Below, piece after piece: positions 50,827 to 59,282 of a DNA stretch of 64,000 nt; the first letter of the stretch is position 1, and the number at the start of each line of letters is the position of its first letter. The notes under the pieces were generated by a model. The model did no database searches. It had not been told where the DNA came from and saw only the letters and a list, made by a program, of their open reading frames with translations. The stretch is from UBA1952 sp965200035. GTDB lineage: Bacteria > Bacteroidota > Bacteroidia > Chitinophagales > Chitinophagaceae. The stretch spans positions 1,116,001 through 1,180,000 of the forward strand of contig OZ241334.1 in NCBI GenBank assembly GCA_965200035.1, given 5' to 3'. The translations under genes and the position numbers were made by a program.

Positions 50827-51849
50827 ATGAATACCAAAATGTTATTACTGGCTAGAGAATCAAGGGGTTACACTCAGCAAGAGTTGGCCGATAAAATCGG
50901 TATGTCCAGCACCGCAGTAAGCAAGATGGAAGCTCATGAGTTAAGCGTTTTACCGGAGACCCTTCGCCTCATTGCCGAGGCCACAAATTACCCTATCTCA
51001 TTCTTCAGCCAAGAGGGCGAGGTAGTGCCAGAGAATGTCGCCTACCGCAAACGTGCTACTGTAGCTCAAAAGTTCTTAACCCCAATAACGTCCGGCATCA
51101 ATATCATCCGCCTCAACACACAGCAGGTCACTCGAAGCCTCACTATACCGGTGCCCGAGTTACCTGCACTCAATGTGTCAGGAGAAGCAACGCCGGCCAG
51201 CTTAGCGAAAAAGCTTTGGAAGATCTGGAACATCCAGCTGCCAACGATTAAAGACCTTACTGCGCTTATTGAAAGCAAGGGAATCGCTATTGCATCTTTT
51301 GACTTCGGCACTGAACGGGTAGATAGCCTTAGCATTTTCACCGACGACCGCTACCCAATCATTGTACTTAACAGCACTATGCTTGGTGATAGGCATCGCT
51401 TTTCACTTGCTTACGAGTTGGGCCATCTGCTGATGCACACTTCTAACGCTGGCGCGTGGGATAGAGATGTATCACATGACGCAAACCTTTTTGCAGCTGA
51501 ACTGCTGATGCCTGAGAAGGAAATCAGCAAGGATTTTAGCGATGGCGTAACGCTGCCGTTGCTTGCCAATTTAAAGAGAAAATGGAAGGTATCTATGATT
51601 GCTCTTCTCTACCGAGCCGACGATCTGGGCTTTGTAACTCCTAACCAGAAACGCTATCTGGTTGGGCGTTTTAATACAATGGGCATCCGCCGGCGAGAGC
51701 CTGTAGAGCTTGATGTAGTTAAGGAAGTGCCTACGCTGATTAATACCTGGCTGACCAAATACCAAACGCAAAACGACCTGAATCCTGAAACCCTGGCTGC
51801 ATCGTTGCATCTAAGTGCAGCCGATTTCAATTTCTACTACCATCACTAG
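50827..51849 (+). CDS. XRE-family regulator with ImmA/IrrE-like domain
   Basis: The 340-residue product has an N-terminal HTH (YTQQELADKIGMSSTAVSKM, about residues 14-33) and a C-terminal ImmA/IrrE (DUF955) domain from about residue 170: HRFSLAYELGHLLMHTSNAG, then HDANLFAAELLMPEKEI. In active members the motif is H-E-L-G-H; here the first His is Tyr (Y-E-L-G-H). Zinc binding may be weakened. This type of protein controls induction of mobile elements, as ImmA cleaves ImmR in ICEBs1. It likely regulates the integration module and maybe the late operon. Confidence 0.85.
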   Translation: MNTKMLLLARESRGYTQQELADKIGMSSTAVSKMEAHELSVLPETLRLIAEATNYPISFFSQEGEVVPENVAYRKRATVAQKFLTPITSGINIIRLNTQQVTRSLTIPVPELPALNVSGEATPASLAKKLWKIWNIQLPTIKDLTALIESKGIAIASFDFGTERVDSLSIFTDDRYPIIVLNSTMLGDRHRFSLAYELGHLLMHTSNAGAWDRDVSHDANLFAAELLMPEKEISKDFSDGVTLPLLANLKRKWKVSMIALLYRADDLGFVTPNQKRYLVGRFNTMGIRRREPVELDVVKEVPTLINTWLTKYQTQNDLNPETLAASLHLSAADFNFYYHH

Positions 51850-51906
51850 TCACCTATAATAGTAAAGAATGTCACCACCCACTTAGAACAGATAAACACA
51901 CAGACA

Positions 51907-52128
51907 ATGAAAGAGCAACTGAATTCCAAGACAAATCAACAGAGCATCAAACCATATAGCTACCGAGAACTCGCAGCATTGTATGAAATCAGCGACCGAT
52001 GCCTTAAAAGATGGCTTATGCCATTCATGATCGAGATTGGTGAGAAGAAAGGACGGTACTTTAATCTGAGACAAATCAGGCTGATTTTTGAGAAGCTTGG
52101 TATGCCGCCCGGCATTGTTGATTCGTAA
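51907..52128 (+). CDS. Small helix-turn-helix protein, right-end paralogue, excisionase-like
   Basis: The 73-residue product (IKPYSYRELAALYEISDRCL, then KRWLMPFMIEIGEKKGRYFN) is paralogous to the protein at 26756. It lies 326 bases upstream of the recombinase, with the small gene at 52233 between, which is typical of a recombination directionality factor or an associated regulator. The motif AATCGGAAAAAG follows immediately after its stop, as after the left paralogue. Confidence 0.8.
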   Translation: MKEQLNSKTNQQSIKPYSYRELAALYEISDRCLKRWLMPFMIEIGEKKGRYFNLRQIRLIFEKLGMPPGIVDS

Positions 52129-52232
52129 AATCGGAAAAAGTTGAGCAAGATTGAGCCTGTTTGGAAAAGGTAGGAAACGATTGGAAAAGCCGCTTTCAGT
52201 GCACATATAGCTTCGTGGCAAACACCACTACC

Positions 52233-52457
52233 ATGAGCGCTAAGATCATAGAACTACCAAGCATTACGAACCGACCAACCATTGAAGATGTCAAGAAGCT
52301 GGACAGTTTCAAGCACTACACGGACGAAGAGGCGGAAGCGTTTCTACAGACTATAAGAACATTCTGTGAAATAGCACTAAGGATTTCGAGGAAGAAGCAG
52401 CACAAGCAACATCCCAAAGCAATACCCATTTCTCAAAAGCAACACAAAGCAGCATGA
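52233..52457 (+). CDS. Small protein coupled to the recombinase
   Basis: The ATG at 52233 gives 74 residues starting MSAKIIELPSITNRPTIEDV, similar in its first six residues to the left-end protein at 26170. A helical segment with YTDEEAEAFLQTIRTFCEIA is followed by a Lys/His/Gln-rich tail. The recombinase start lies in its stop codon (ATGA), so translation is coupled. Family members in mobile elements are common; function is unknown. Confidence 0.7.
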   Translation: MSAKIIELPSITNRPTIEDVKKLDSFKHYTDEEAEAFLQTIRTFCEIALRISRKKQHKQHPKAIPISQKQHKAA

Positions 52458-54064
52458 GTAATAGTTCCGCAACAGTCTTTCAGCAATTCGCAAAGGGCAA
52501 GAAAAAGCTTAAAGTCAGTGGTGGTCATTGCGTGATATACACGCGCGTGTCTACTAAAGAACAAGCTGACAACAACATGAGCTTGGAAACGCAGAAAAAG
52601 GCGTGCGAAGACTATGCGGTGAAGAATGGGTATCAAATACTTGGATACTTCGGCGGCACATACGAGAGCGCGAAAACTGATGAACGCAAGCACTTCAACA
52701 GTATGCTTACGTTCGTTAAGAAATCGAAAGATAAAGTATCTACCATAATAGTGTATAGTGTAGACAGATTCAGCCGTTCTGGTGGAAATGCGATTTACAT
52801 TACCGAACAACTCAGACAACAAGGCATTGCACTATTTGCAGTCACACAACCGACTGATACGAATACAGTGTCGGGAAGCTTGCAACAAAACATCCAGTTC
52901 ATCTTTTCCGAGTACGATAATCAGCTACGTCGTGAAAAGTGTATGGCTGGTACTAAAGAGAAAATCAGAACCGGTGTTTGGTGTGGTAGGGCACCAATGG
53001 GCTACGATATTGTACGTTCTGATGGCAAAAGAAGCTTTGTACTGAACGCCAAAGGCAAGTTGATAAAGAAAGCCTTCGCATGGAAGCTACAGGGAATCAG
53101 CAATGAGGACATCCGCGTGAAGCTGGTACAGGCAGGATGGAATGTAGGGCACCAGCGTATTTCAGACTTCCTTACCAATCCATTCTACTGCGGAATGATG
53201 GTTCATAATGCCCTGGAAGGAGATGTTATAGAGGGTATTCAGGAAAAGGCTGTATCAAAAGAAGTCTTTCTACAGGTGAACGATATCCTGGCGCAAAATG
53301 CCCATGGTTATACGCTCAAGATGGATGATGAGGAAGCGCCATTAAGGCGGTTTATCCGCTGTGAGATTTGCGGTAAGATAATGACCGCTTACAAGTCGAA
53401 AAAGATTCAGAAATACTATTACAAGTGTCGCACGAAGGGTTGTAACTGTAATAAACGTGCAGATGATATACACCGGCGTTTTGAGAGCATTTTAGAGACC
53501 GTCACCATTGATGCGATGGAAGACTCGCTGGTCATCATTAAACAGGAACTCATCGCTCAATACCATGCTTCAAATGAAGAAGAGCGTCTTACAACCACTA
53601 CTCTGGAAAAACAGATTCAGGAAGTCGAAAAGAAGATTTTACGGCTGGAGGAGCGATTTATACTGGAAGAAATAGACCGCGAGATGTTTCTCCGATATAA
53701 AGAAAAATTTACAGAAGATCGCGATGAAATTGCTAAGCGCTTGGGCGAAGGGCAAAACAAAGTGTCGAACCTCGAAAAAACTGTTGAAGACACCATCATC
53801 TATGCGCTGAAACTCGCGCCAGCATGGGCTTCCGGAGATTATGACGAGAAACAGCTGATACAAAAAATGCTTTTTCCTGAAGGGTTTTACTACAACCGGA
53901 TAAAAGACCAAGTTCGAACCTCGCGTATAAATTCAGTATTCACTTATATAGCAAGCCTGGCGCGGGTTTCAGGAAATGAAAAAACCGGCAACTCCACTGC
54001 TAAAAGTGATGTTGCCGGTTGGGTGGAAGCACACGGGTTCGAACCGCGGACCCTCTGCTTGTAA
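52454..54064 (+). CDS. Large serine recombinase (integrase), C-terminus reads into tRNA-Val
   Basis: The 536-residue product starts with the resolvase domain (HCVIYTRVSTKEQADNNMSL; catalytic Ser in T-R-V-S) and IVYSVDRFSRSGGNAIYI. A recombinase domain follows (TGVWCGRAPMGYDIVRSDGK), then a zinc ribbon (CEICGKIMTAYKSKKIQKYY, CRTKGCNCNK) and a coiled coil (about 375-440). The final 20 or so residues are encoded by the tRNA-Val terminator and tRNA-Val, so the natural C-terminus probably ends or changes at the attachment site. It integrates the element next to tRNA-Val. Confidence 0.92.
   Translation: MSNSSATVFQQFAKGKKKLKVSGGHCVIYTRVSTKEQADNNMSLETQKKACEDYAVKNGYQILGYFGGTYESAKTDERKHFNSMLTFVKKSKDKVSTIIVYSVDRFSRSGGNAIYITEQLRQQGIALFAVTQPTDTNTVSGSLQQNIQFIFSEYDNQLRREKCMAGTKEKIRTGVWCGRAPMGYDIVRSDGKRSFVLNAKGKLIKKAFAWKLQGISNEDIRVKLVQAGWNVGHQRISDFLTNPFYCGMMVHNALEGDVIEGIQEKAVSKEVFLQVNDILAQNAHGYTLKMDDEEAPLRRFIRCEICGKIMTAYKSKKIQKYYYKCRTKGCNCNKRADDIHRRFESILETVTIDAMEDSLVIIKQELIAQYHASNEEERLTTTTLEKQIQEVEKKILRLEERFILEEIDREMFLRYKEKFTEDRDEIAKRLGEGQNKVSNLEKTVEDTIIYALKLAPAWASGDYDEKQLIQKMLFPEGFYYNRIKDQVRTSRINSVFTYIASLARVSGNEKTGNSTAKSDVAGWVEAHGFEPRTLCL
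53983..54020 (-). terminator. tRNA-Val terminator
   Basis: AACCGGCAAC and GTTGCCGGTT form a 10-bp stem. In the leftward direction of the tRNA it is followed by six T. This is the chromosomal terminator of the tRNA gene and marks the earliest position at which the right element boundary can end. The recombinase reading frame crosses it. Confidence 0.85.
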
Positions 54065-54098
54065 GGCAGATGCTCTGAACCAGCTGAGCTATGCTTCC
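54024..54098 (-). tRNA. tRNA-Val, anticodon TAC
   Basis: The reverse strand folds as a full cloverleaf: acceptor GGAAGCA/TGCTTCC, D arm GCTC/GAGC, anticodon stem TCTGC/GCAGA with loop CTTACAA (anticodon TAC, valine), T arm CGCGG/CCGTG with TTCGAAC. The 3' CCA is not encoded. The gene is intact beside the integrated element. Confidence 0.95.
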
Positions 54099-54258
54099 GT
54101 TTTTAAGAACTTCCCGTACCGTTTTACCGTTTTGGGATTGCAAAGATAAGCATGGTTTTCTTTTCTGCAAATTTTTCTGATAATTTTTTCTGCTCTGCCT
54201 GAAAAAACAGAAGCGTGGCAATGGGTGCCACGCTTCTGATATTACATTGCTTTTCTGC

Positions 54259-54600
54259 TTAGTACAGCTCGTAAAGCAGGCAGGAATTATCCAGATAGAA
54301 CGTACCGTTCCATGTCTGGCCGGTAGTAGCACTTGCATAATAGCTGTGGTAGCCGGATGTCAGGTTGAAGTTGGCGCTGCCGCTGTAATTACAGTCGTAG
54401 GCGCGCTGAGTCTGGGATATCTGGCGGGAATAGGTATTATCTACAGTCACCGTGATGATTCCGATACTGTTCTGATTGTTCCAGAAAGTCATATCATCGT
54501 ATGTGTAATAATGATCGTCATCACTACGCTTACAACCTGTAACAGCTGCAAAGGCGCCCAGCGTCAGCAGGGCAGAAAGGAGTACCATTCTTTTCTTCAT
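54259..54600 (-). CDS. Small lipoprotein, unknown
   Basis: The 113-residue product has a lipoprotein signal (MVLLSALLTLGAFAAVTGCK) with the lipobox Cys. The mature part is beta-rich with many Tyr, Asn and Ser (SIGIITVTVDNTYSRQISQT, CNYSGSANFNLTSGYHSYYA). It probably sits on the outer membrane or inner leaflet. It is a single leftward gene; no family is recognised. Confidence 0.75.
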   Translation of the reverse strand: MKKRMVLLSALLTLGAFAAVTGCKRSDDDHYYTYDDMTFWNNQNSIGIITVTVDNTYSRQISQTQRAYDCNYSGSANFNLTSGYHSYYASATTGQTWNGTFYLDNSCLLYELY

Positions 54601-54885
54601 AATTAGTGGTTTTTATGCGTGCCTACTCTCATTCCCGTTTTCAGCAATCCCGGATGCCGGTTTAAAAGTTTACACAGGTATCCGGCATGCTACCTATCTG
54701 CAAAAATGCATAAACAATCTTAAAAAATAAAATTATTCGATATTATATTTCAAATAACTCAACATGCATTAATTATTCGATCACATTAAAACACGCAATA
54801 AAATCCAACCATAGGTTTGTTTTACCATTCCAACCACATCGAAGACCACTTATCCTATTTTTGCCCTCCCAAAATCATTAACCAT
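54601..54885. other. AT-rich intergenic region before dapD
   Basis: Two boxes fit TAnnTTTG, TAGGTTTG (54812-54819) and TATTTTTG (54854-54861), both upstream of dapD. No TTTG box at the right spacing is seen for either. They are candidate -7 boxes only. No gene is visible. Confidence 0.4.
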
Positions 54886-55701
54886 ATGCATCCACTTCAG
54901 CAAAAAACGGAAGCCGCCTTTGCCAGCCGCGAGCTGCTCCAAAATCCTGAATATACTGCTGCCATTCATGAAGTCATGGAAGAAGTAGATAAAGGCCGCC
55001 TGCGTGTTGCCATCCCTACCGACAATGGCTGGGAGGTACAGCAATGGGTCAAGCAGGCAATCCTCATGTATTTCGGCATTCAGAAAATGCAGACCTGGGA
55101 GGCCGGCCCGATGGAGTTCTACGATAAAATGCTGCTCAAAAAAGATTATGCCTCGCTTGGAGTGCGGGCCGTTCCTCACGCTGTGGCACGTTATGGGGCG
55201 TTCATAGGCCGTAATGTGGTGCTGATGCCTTCTTACGTGAACATTGGTGCGTATGTGGATGAAGGCACGATGGTGGATACCTGGGCTACGGTAGGCTCCT
55301 GCGCGCAGATCGGCAAAGGCGTACACCTGAGCGGTGGCGTTGGTATCGGTGGCGTGCTGGAACCGCTGCAGGCTGCCCCGGTAATTATTGAAGATGGCTG
55401 CTTCATCGGCTCACGCTGCATTGTGGTAGAAGGGGTACAGGTAGAAAAGGAAGCAGTGCTTGGCGCGAATGTTGTACTGACCCAATCTACCAGGATCATT
55501 GATGTAAGTGGCGCAGCACCTGTGGAATACAGAGGCCGGGTACCGGCACGCAGCGTGGTGATTCCCGGCACCTACACTAAAAAATTCCCGGCCGGCGAGT
55601 ATGGCGTCAGCTGCGCACTGATCATTGGCCAGCGGAAGGCTTCTACGGACCTGAAGACGAGCCTGAATGATGCCCTGCGCGATTTTAATGTATCTATCTA
55701 G
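54886..55701 (+). CDS. dapD: 2,3,4,5-tetrahydropyridine-2,6-dicarboxylate N-succinyltransferase
   Basis: The ATG at 54886 gives 271 residues, the standard length of DapD, and an upstream in-frame extension is not needed. An N-terminal helical domain (KGRLRVAIPTDNGWEVQQWV) leads to a left-handed beta-helix with hexapeptide repeats (GAFIGRNVVLMPSYVNIGAY, GSCAQIGKGVHLSGGVGIGG). GTYTKKFPAGEYGVSCALII completes the C-terminus. The enzyme succinylates tetrahydrodipicolinate in lysine and diaminopimelate synthesis. Confidence 0.95.
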   Translation: MHPLQQKTEAAFASRELLQNPEYTAAIHEVMEEVDKGRLRVAIPTDNGWEVQQWVKQAILMYFGIQKMQTWEAGPMEFYDKMLLKKDYASLGVRAVPHAVARYGAFIGRNVVLMPSYVNIGAYVDEGTMVDTWATVGSCAQIGKGVHLSGGVGIGGVLEPLQAAPVIIEDGCFIGSRCIVVEGVQVEKEAVLGANVVLTQSTRIIDVSGAAPVEYRGRVPARSVVIPGTYTKKFPAGEYGVSCALIIGQRKASTDLKTSLNDALRDFNVSI

Positions 55702-55708
55702 ATAAGTA

Positions 55709-56872
55709 ATGAGTGAGATCCTGACCATACCGCTGCTGCAAAAAACGTTTGAGGGAGCTGCCATCGCAAATTATTTATGGTGCGGTGGTCTTCTTGCCGT
55801 TGCCCTGGTTTTCAAGAAGATGGTAGCGAGGATCGTTGCCAGCCTTACAGCGGGCATTGCAGTGCGGGCTACAGGAGGCAAGTACAAAGGTCTTTTCAAA
55901 AGCCTAATCCATAAGCCGGTGGAATGGCTTTTTGCCATCATCCTGTTTTTCGTTGGGTTTAACCTCATAGCGGTGCCGCTTGGCAGAGTGGTGCTTTTCC
56001 GCTTTCAGCGCAAGGAAGGCATCGCCCTGGTCACGGCCGCCAGCGTTATCGATCATCTTTTTTTCTTCTTCGCTATTATGTTTACTGCGCTGACGCTTTC
56101 GCGGCTCATCGACTTCATTTACCGGGCGGAGAGGGAACATGCGCATCGCAGAAAGCAGGCTGCACGCGCGCAAATCCTGCCGCTGATGAAGGAGCTGATC
56201 AAAGGGCTGCTCTGGACCATTTCTTTTTTCTGGATACTCGGCGTTGTCTTTGAGGTCAATATTCCGGCGCTGATTACGGGGCTGGGCATTGGCGGTGTTG
56301 CGCTGGCGCTGGCGGCCAAGGAGAGCATTGAAAATCTGTTCGCCTCCCTCACCATTCTTACGGATAAGCCATTTCAGGTGGGTGATACCATCAAGGTCGG
56401 CGGGCTGGAGGGCGAGGTACTGCGCATTGGGTTCCGCAGCGCAAAGCTGCGGGGCAGCGATGGCACTTTATACATCATCCCCAATAAAAAGCTGGTGGAT
56501 GAAAACCTGGAAAACCAGACGCAGCGTGATAACAGAGGAGTGAAAGTGGTGCTCAATATTCAATACGGGCTGGCGGAAGATGAATTGCAGAAGATGATCG
56601 GTGAGCTTAAAGACATGATGCAAAAAACGCTCCATGTGATAGACCCGGTAAAGGTGGCACTCGATGGCTTTAATGAAAAGGTCTTTCAGGTGATTCTCAG
56701 CTATCACCTGCCTTCGCCGCTGACGGGTGGCAATGAGGATGACATCAAGCAGGAGATCAACCGGAAGGCTTATGGCATTGTGATGAAATATACTACGCCT
56801 GTAAAGGCTACCACTACAGGTGGCAACACGGGGCCCGCTACCATTATCAATCCGGATAAAGAGGCCGAATAA
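55709..56872 (+). CDS. Mechanosensitive ion channel, MscS family
   Basis: The 387-residue product has about five N-terminal membrane helices, then the MscS pore region PALITGLGIGGVALALAAKE, followed by SIENLFASLTILTDKPFQVG and DTIKVGGLEGEVLRIGFRSA of the beta domain. It opens under membrane tension to release solutes. The ITGLG in the pore helix is a conserved MscS glycine pattern and unrelated to the element's motif. It starts 7 bp after dapD and may be co-transcribed. Confidence 0.93.
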   Translation: MSEILTIPLLQKTFEGAAIANYLWCGGLLAVALVFKKMVARIVASLTAGIAVRATGGKYKGLFKSLIHKPVEWLFAIILFFVGFNLIAVPLGRVVLFRFQRKEGIALVTAASVIDHLFFFFAIMFTALTLSRLIDFIYRAEREHAHRRKQAARAQILPLMKELIKGLLWTISFFWILGVVFEVNIPALITGLGIGGVALALAAKESIENLFASLTILTDKPFQVGDTIKVGGLEGEVLRIGFRSAKLRGSDGTLYIIPNKKLVDENLENQTQRDNRGVKVVLNIQYGLAEDELQKMIGELKDMMQKTLHVIDPVKVALDGFNEKVFQVILSYHLPSPLTGGNEDDIKQEINRKAYGIVMKYTTPVKATTTGGNTGPATIINPDKEAE

Positions 56873-56951
56873 CGATCACCGTGTGCTTCTTTACTGATAA
56901 CAATACATTCCAAAAAAAATCCTGCACCTTTGCCATCCAAAAATCTGAGGT

Positions 56952-58058
56952 GTGAAAAGACTTTTCCTGTTATTCTGCTGTATGCCGCTTGTTGCTGCGG
57001 CTCAGCCCCCTGCCGGTTATTATAACGGCGCCTTCGGCAAAAACGGAGAAGCGCTCCGCGCTGCGCTTTACAATATCATTCGCGCCAATACCACTGTGCT
57101 CAACTATGCGGGCAGCACCCAGCCCAATACCTGGACTGCTTTTCAGAGCACAGATAAAAAGCCCGATGGTAAGCTGTGGGATATTTACTCAGACATTCCC
57201 GGCGGCACGCCCAGCTATGAGTATGATTTCAGCCAGAAGTGCGGCAATGGCAGCAACCACGAAAATTCCTGCTACAACCATGAGCACGTATGGCCACAGA
57301 GCAAGTTCAACCAGTCGCTGCCTATGCGCTCCGACCTTTGGGTGGCCTACCCTACCGATTATTATGTGAATGGTCAGCGAGGCGATCTGCCTTATGGCAA
57401 GGTTACCGCTCCTGCAAAGACGTTTACCAATGGCACCAAGATCGGCCCTAATACCTACACCGGCGCTCCTTCCGGCAGCGCTTTTGAGCCGATCGATTCT
57501 TTCAAGGGAGATATTGCCCGCAGCTACTTTTACATCACTACCCGTTATTATGGAGACAGCGCCAGCTTTGTAACCAGCGGCGGCGTGGACAGCTGGGAGA
57601 TGGCCGTAAAATCAACGCTCAAGCCCTGGGTGATTCAGATGCTGATGGAATGGCATCATATGGACCCGGTAAGCAGCAAGGAAATAGCCCGCAACAATGC
57701 AGCTTATGGTATTCAGGGCAACCGCAATCCGTTTATCGATTATCCGCAGTTTGCCGATTGCATCTGGCTGGGCAATTGTACCGGCCTTTCTGTAGCCGGC
57801 GTTGCGCCGGTAGCTTCGCATATTCATGCATATCCCAATCCTGCTGCCAGTCAGGTACAGATCAGCTGGGAAGCGCTTGCAGCGGATGAGGTGCAGGCGG
57901 TAGATGTGATGAGCGTGCAGGGGCAATTAATGTTTCACACCACGACCGGCGCTTCAAAGAGCGTAATTATTCCGGTGAGTGAGTGGGCAAAAGGCATGTA
58001 TCTGCTGCAGGTGAAAACGCAGCACGGCACACAGGCGCAGAAGCTGGCTGTTCAATAA
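56952..58058 (+). CDS. Secreted endonuclease I family nuclease with T9SS sorting domain
   Basis: A GTG at 56952 starts 368 residues with a signal peptide (LFLLFCCMPLVAAAQ). The endonuclease I core has CYNHEHVWPQSKFNQSLPMR, with the catalytic His of N-H-E-H-V-W-P, and NGQRGDLPYGKV. The C-terminus is a type IX secretion sorting domain (IHAYPNPAASQVQISWEALA and a final KLAVQ), so the protein is probably secreted across the outer membrane. It degrades DNA for nutrients or matrix removal. Confidence 0.93.
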   Translation: MKRLFLLFCCMPLVAAAQPPAGYYNGAFGKNGEALRAALYNIIRANTTVLNYAGSTQPNTWTAFQSTDKKPDGKLWDIYSDIPGGTPSYEYDFSQKCGNGSNHENSCYNHEHVWPQSKFNQSLPMRSDLWVAYPTDYYVNGQRGDLPYGKVTAPAKTFTNGTKIGPNTYTGAPSGSAFEPIDSFKGDIARSYFYITTRYYGDSASFVTSGGVDSWEMAVKSTLKPWVIQMLMEWHHMDPVSSKEIARNNAAYGIQGNRNPFIDYPQFADCIWLGNCTGLSVAGVAPVASHIHAYPNPAASQVQISWEALAADEVQAVDVMSVQGQLMFHTTTGASKSVIIPVSEWAKGMYLLQVKTQHGTQAQKLAVQ

Positions 58059-58078
58059 TCATATTTTTCTTTGTGAAG

Positions 58079-58112
58079 GTCCCGCATCTCTGCAAGATGC
58101 GGGACTTTTTTA
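58079..58112 (+). terminator. Rho-independent terminator after the endonuclease gene
   Basis: GTCCCGCATCT and AGATGCGGGAC pair around a five-base loop, and a T-run follows. It ends transcription 20 bp after the stop codon. Confidence 0.93.
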
Positions 58113-58179
58113 TGATCATTTATTCAGGCACAGCCTGTTCAATTCTTGGTAATTTCACCACCCAACAAACGCCGTACAG

Positions 58180-59280
58180 ATGATTGCCTCATCCATCATT
58201 AAAATACTGGAAACCTTTGCCCCGCTTACCTATCAGGAAAGCTACGATAATTGCGGGCTGCAGGTAGGCCACGCAGGCGATGAGGTGACCGGCGTGCTGC
58301 TGACACTGGATGTTACGGAAGAAGTATTGGATGAGGCCATTGCAAAGGGATGCAATATGATCGTGGCGCATCATCCGGTTATTTTCGGGGGATTGAAAAA
58401 GCTTACCGGCGGCAATTATGTGCAGCGCATTGTACAAAAAGCCATCAAGAATGATCTGCTGCTCTATGCCGCGCATACCAATATGGACAATGCCCGTGCC
58501 GGCGTCAATAAGATCATTGCAGACCGCCTGGGATTGAAAGATACTTCGATTCTTCAGCCTATGAAAAGCACATTGTGCAGGCTTTATACCTATGTACCTG
58601 AGCAGGATGCGGATAAAGTGAGCGATGCTTTGTTTGCAGCAGGCGCAGGCGAAATCGGTAAATACAGGGAATGCAGCTTCAACACATCCGGAACGGGCAC
58701 TTTTAAACCCGGTGCCAATGCCCGGCCAGCTATAGGAGAAGCCGGTGGCCCGCGTGAGCAGGTGAAAGAAATCAGGATAGAAGTATTGGTGCAGCGACAT
58801 CAGGAAAAAGCAGTGCTGAACGCCCTTTTCAGCAATCATCCTTATGAAGAGGTAGCTTATGAGCTGGTACCGCTGAGCAACAATAATCAGGAGCTGGGCG
58901 CAGGTATGATTGGCATATTGCCAGAGCCTGCAGCGCCTGCTGAATTTCTTTCTTTTTTGAAAAAACAGATGAACGTAAACTGTATCCGTCATACTGCATT
59001 GCCTGACAAACCCATCCGGAAAGTGGCTTTGTGCGGTGGCTCCGGCAGTTTTCTACTGAATGATGCATTGAGCGCCGGTGCAGATATTTTTATCACCGCC
59101 GATTATAAATACCACCAGTTTTTTGACGCAGACGGCAAAATCATCATTGCCGATATCGGACATTATGAAAGTGAGCAGTTTACAGTAGAACTATTTCGGC
59201 AGCTACTTAAGGAAAAAATTCCTAATTTTGCGCCGGTTTTATCCGGTATTAATACAAATCCCGTAAAATATTTTTTCTAA
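58180..59280 (+). CDS. Nif3-like dinuclear metal-centre protein
   Basis: The 366-residue product has the Nif3/YbgI metal-ligand segments VLLTLDVTEEVLDEAIAKGC, MIVAHHPVIFGGLKKLTGGN, HTNMDNARAGVN and IADIGHYESEQFTVELFRQL. The middle insertion (about 135-230) corresponds to the PII-like domain of long-form members. The family forms toroidal hexamers with two metal ions; its enzymatic role is uncertain. Only two bases separate it from the zinc-ribbon gene. Confidence 0.93.
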   Translation: MIASSIIKILETFAPLTYQESYDNCGLQVGHAGDEVTGVLLTLDVTEEVLDEAIAKGCNMIVAHHPVIFGGLKKLTGGNYVQRIVQKAIKNDLLLYAAHTNMDNARAGVNKIIADRLGLKDTSILQPMKSTLCRLYTYVPEQDADKVSDALFAAGAGEIGKYRECSFNTSGTGTFKPGANARPAIGEAGGPREQVKEIRIEVLVQRHQEKAVLNALFSNHPYEEVAYELVPLSNNNQELGAGMIGILPEPAAPAEFLSFLKKQMNVNCIRHTALPDKPIRKVALCGGSGSFLLNDALSAGADIFITADYKYHQFFDADGKIIIADIGHYESEQFTVELFRQLLKEKIPNFAPVLSGINTNPVKYFF

Positions 59281-59282
59281 AT

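Larger units (their letters stand above)
26170..53982. mobile_element. Integrated virus-like element, tailless type inferred
   Basis: The right end is defined by a large serine recombinase gene that runs into the tRNA-Val terminator. The left end is somewhere between about 25.5 and 26.17 kb and could not be fixed; the coordinates given span the coding part. Nearly all genes run rightward in one GC-rich operon that ends in the hairpin at 50646. Lysis, spike, membrane and DNA-modifying proteins are present, while terminase, portal, HK97 capsid, tail and conjugation genes are not recognised. Small HTH paralogues lie near both ends. Inclusion of the island at 16.4-25.5 kb in the same element cannot be excluded. 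Confidence 0.75.

Noticed and set aside
53900..53925. GTTCGAACCTCGCG near the recombinase end as a second attachment site
   Set aside because: It resembles the tRNA T-arm by a few bases only and lies inside conserved recombinase coding sequence.
26170..54020. Interpretation as a conjugative element
   Set aside because: I see no relaxase, coupling protein, VirB4/TraG-type ATPase or other type IV secretion gene.
54000..54064. C-terminal peptide of the recombinase as a real domain
   Set aside because: It is the antisense translation of the terminator and tRNA-Val, so it reflects the integration junction, not a protein domain.
56230..56300. ITGLG in the MscS channel as a further GLG site
   Set aside because: It is part of the conserved glycine-rich pore helix of the MscS family and lies outside the element.
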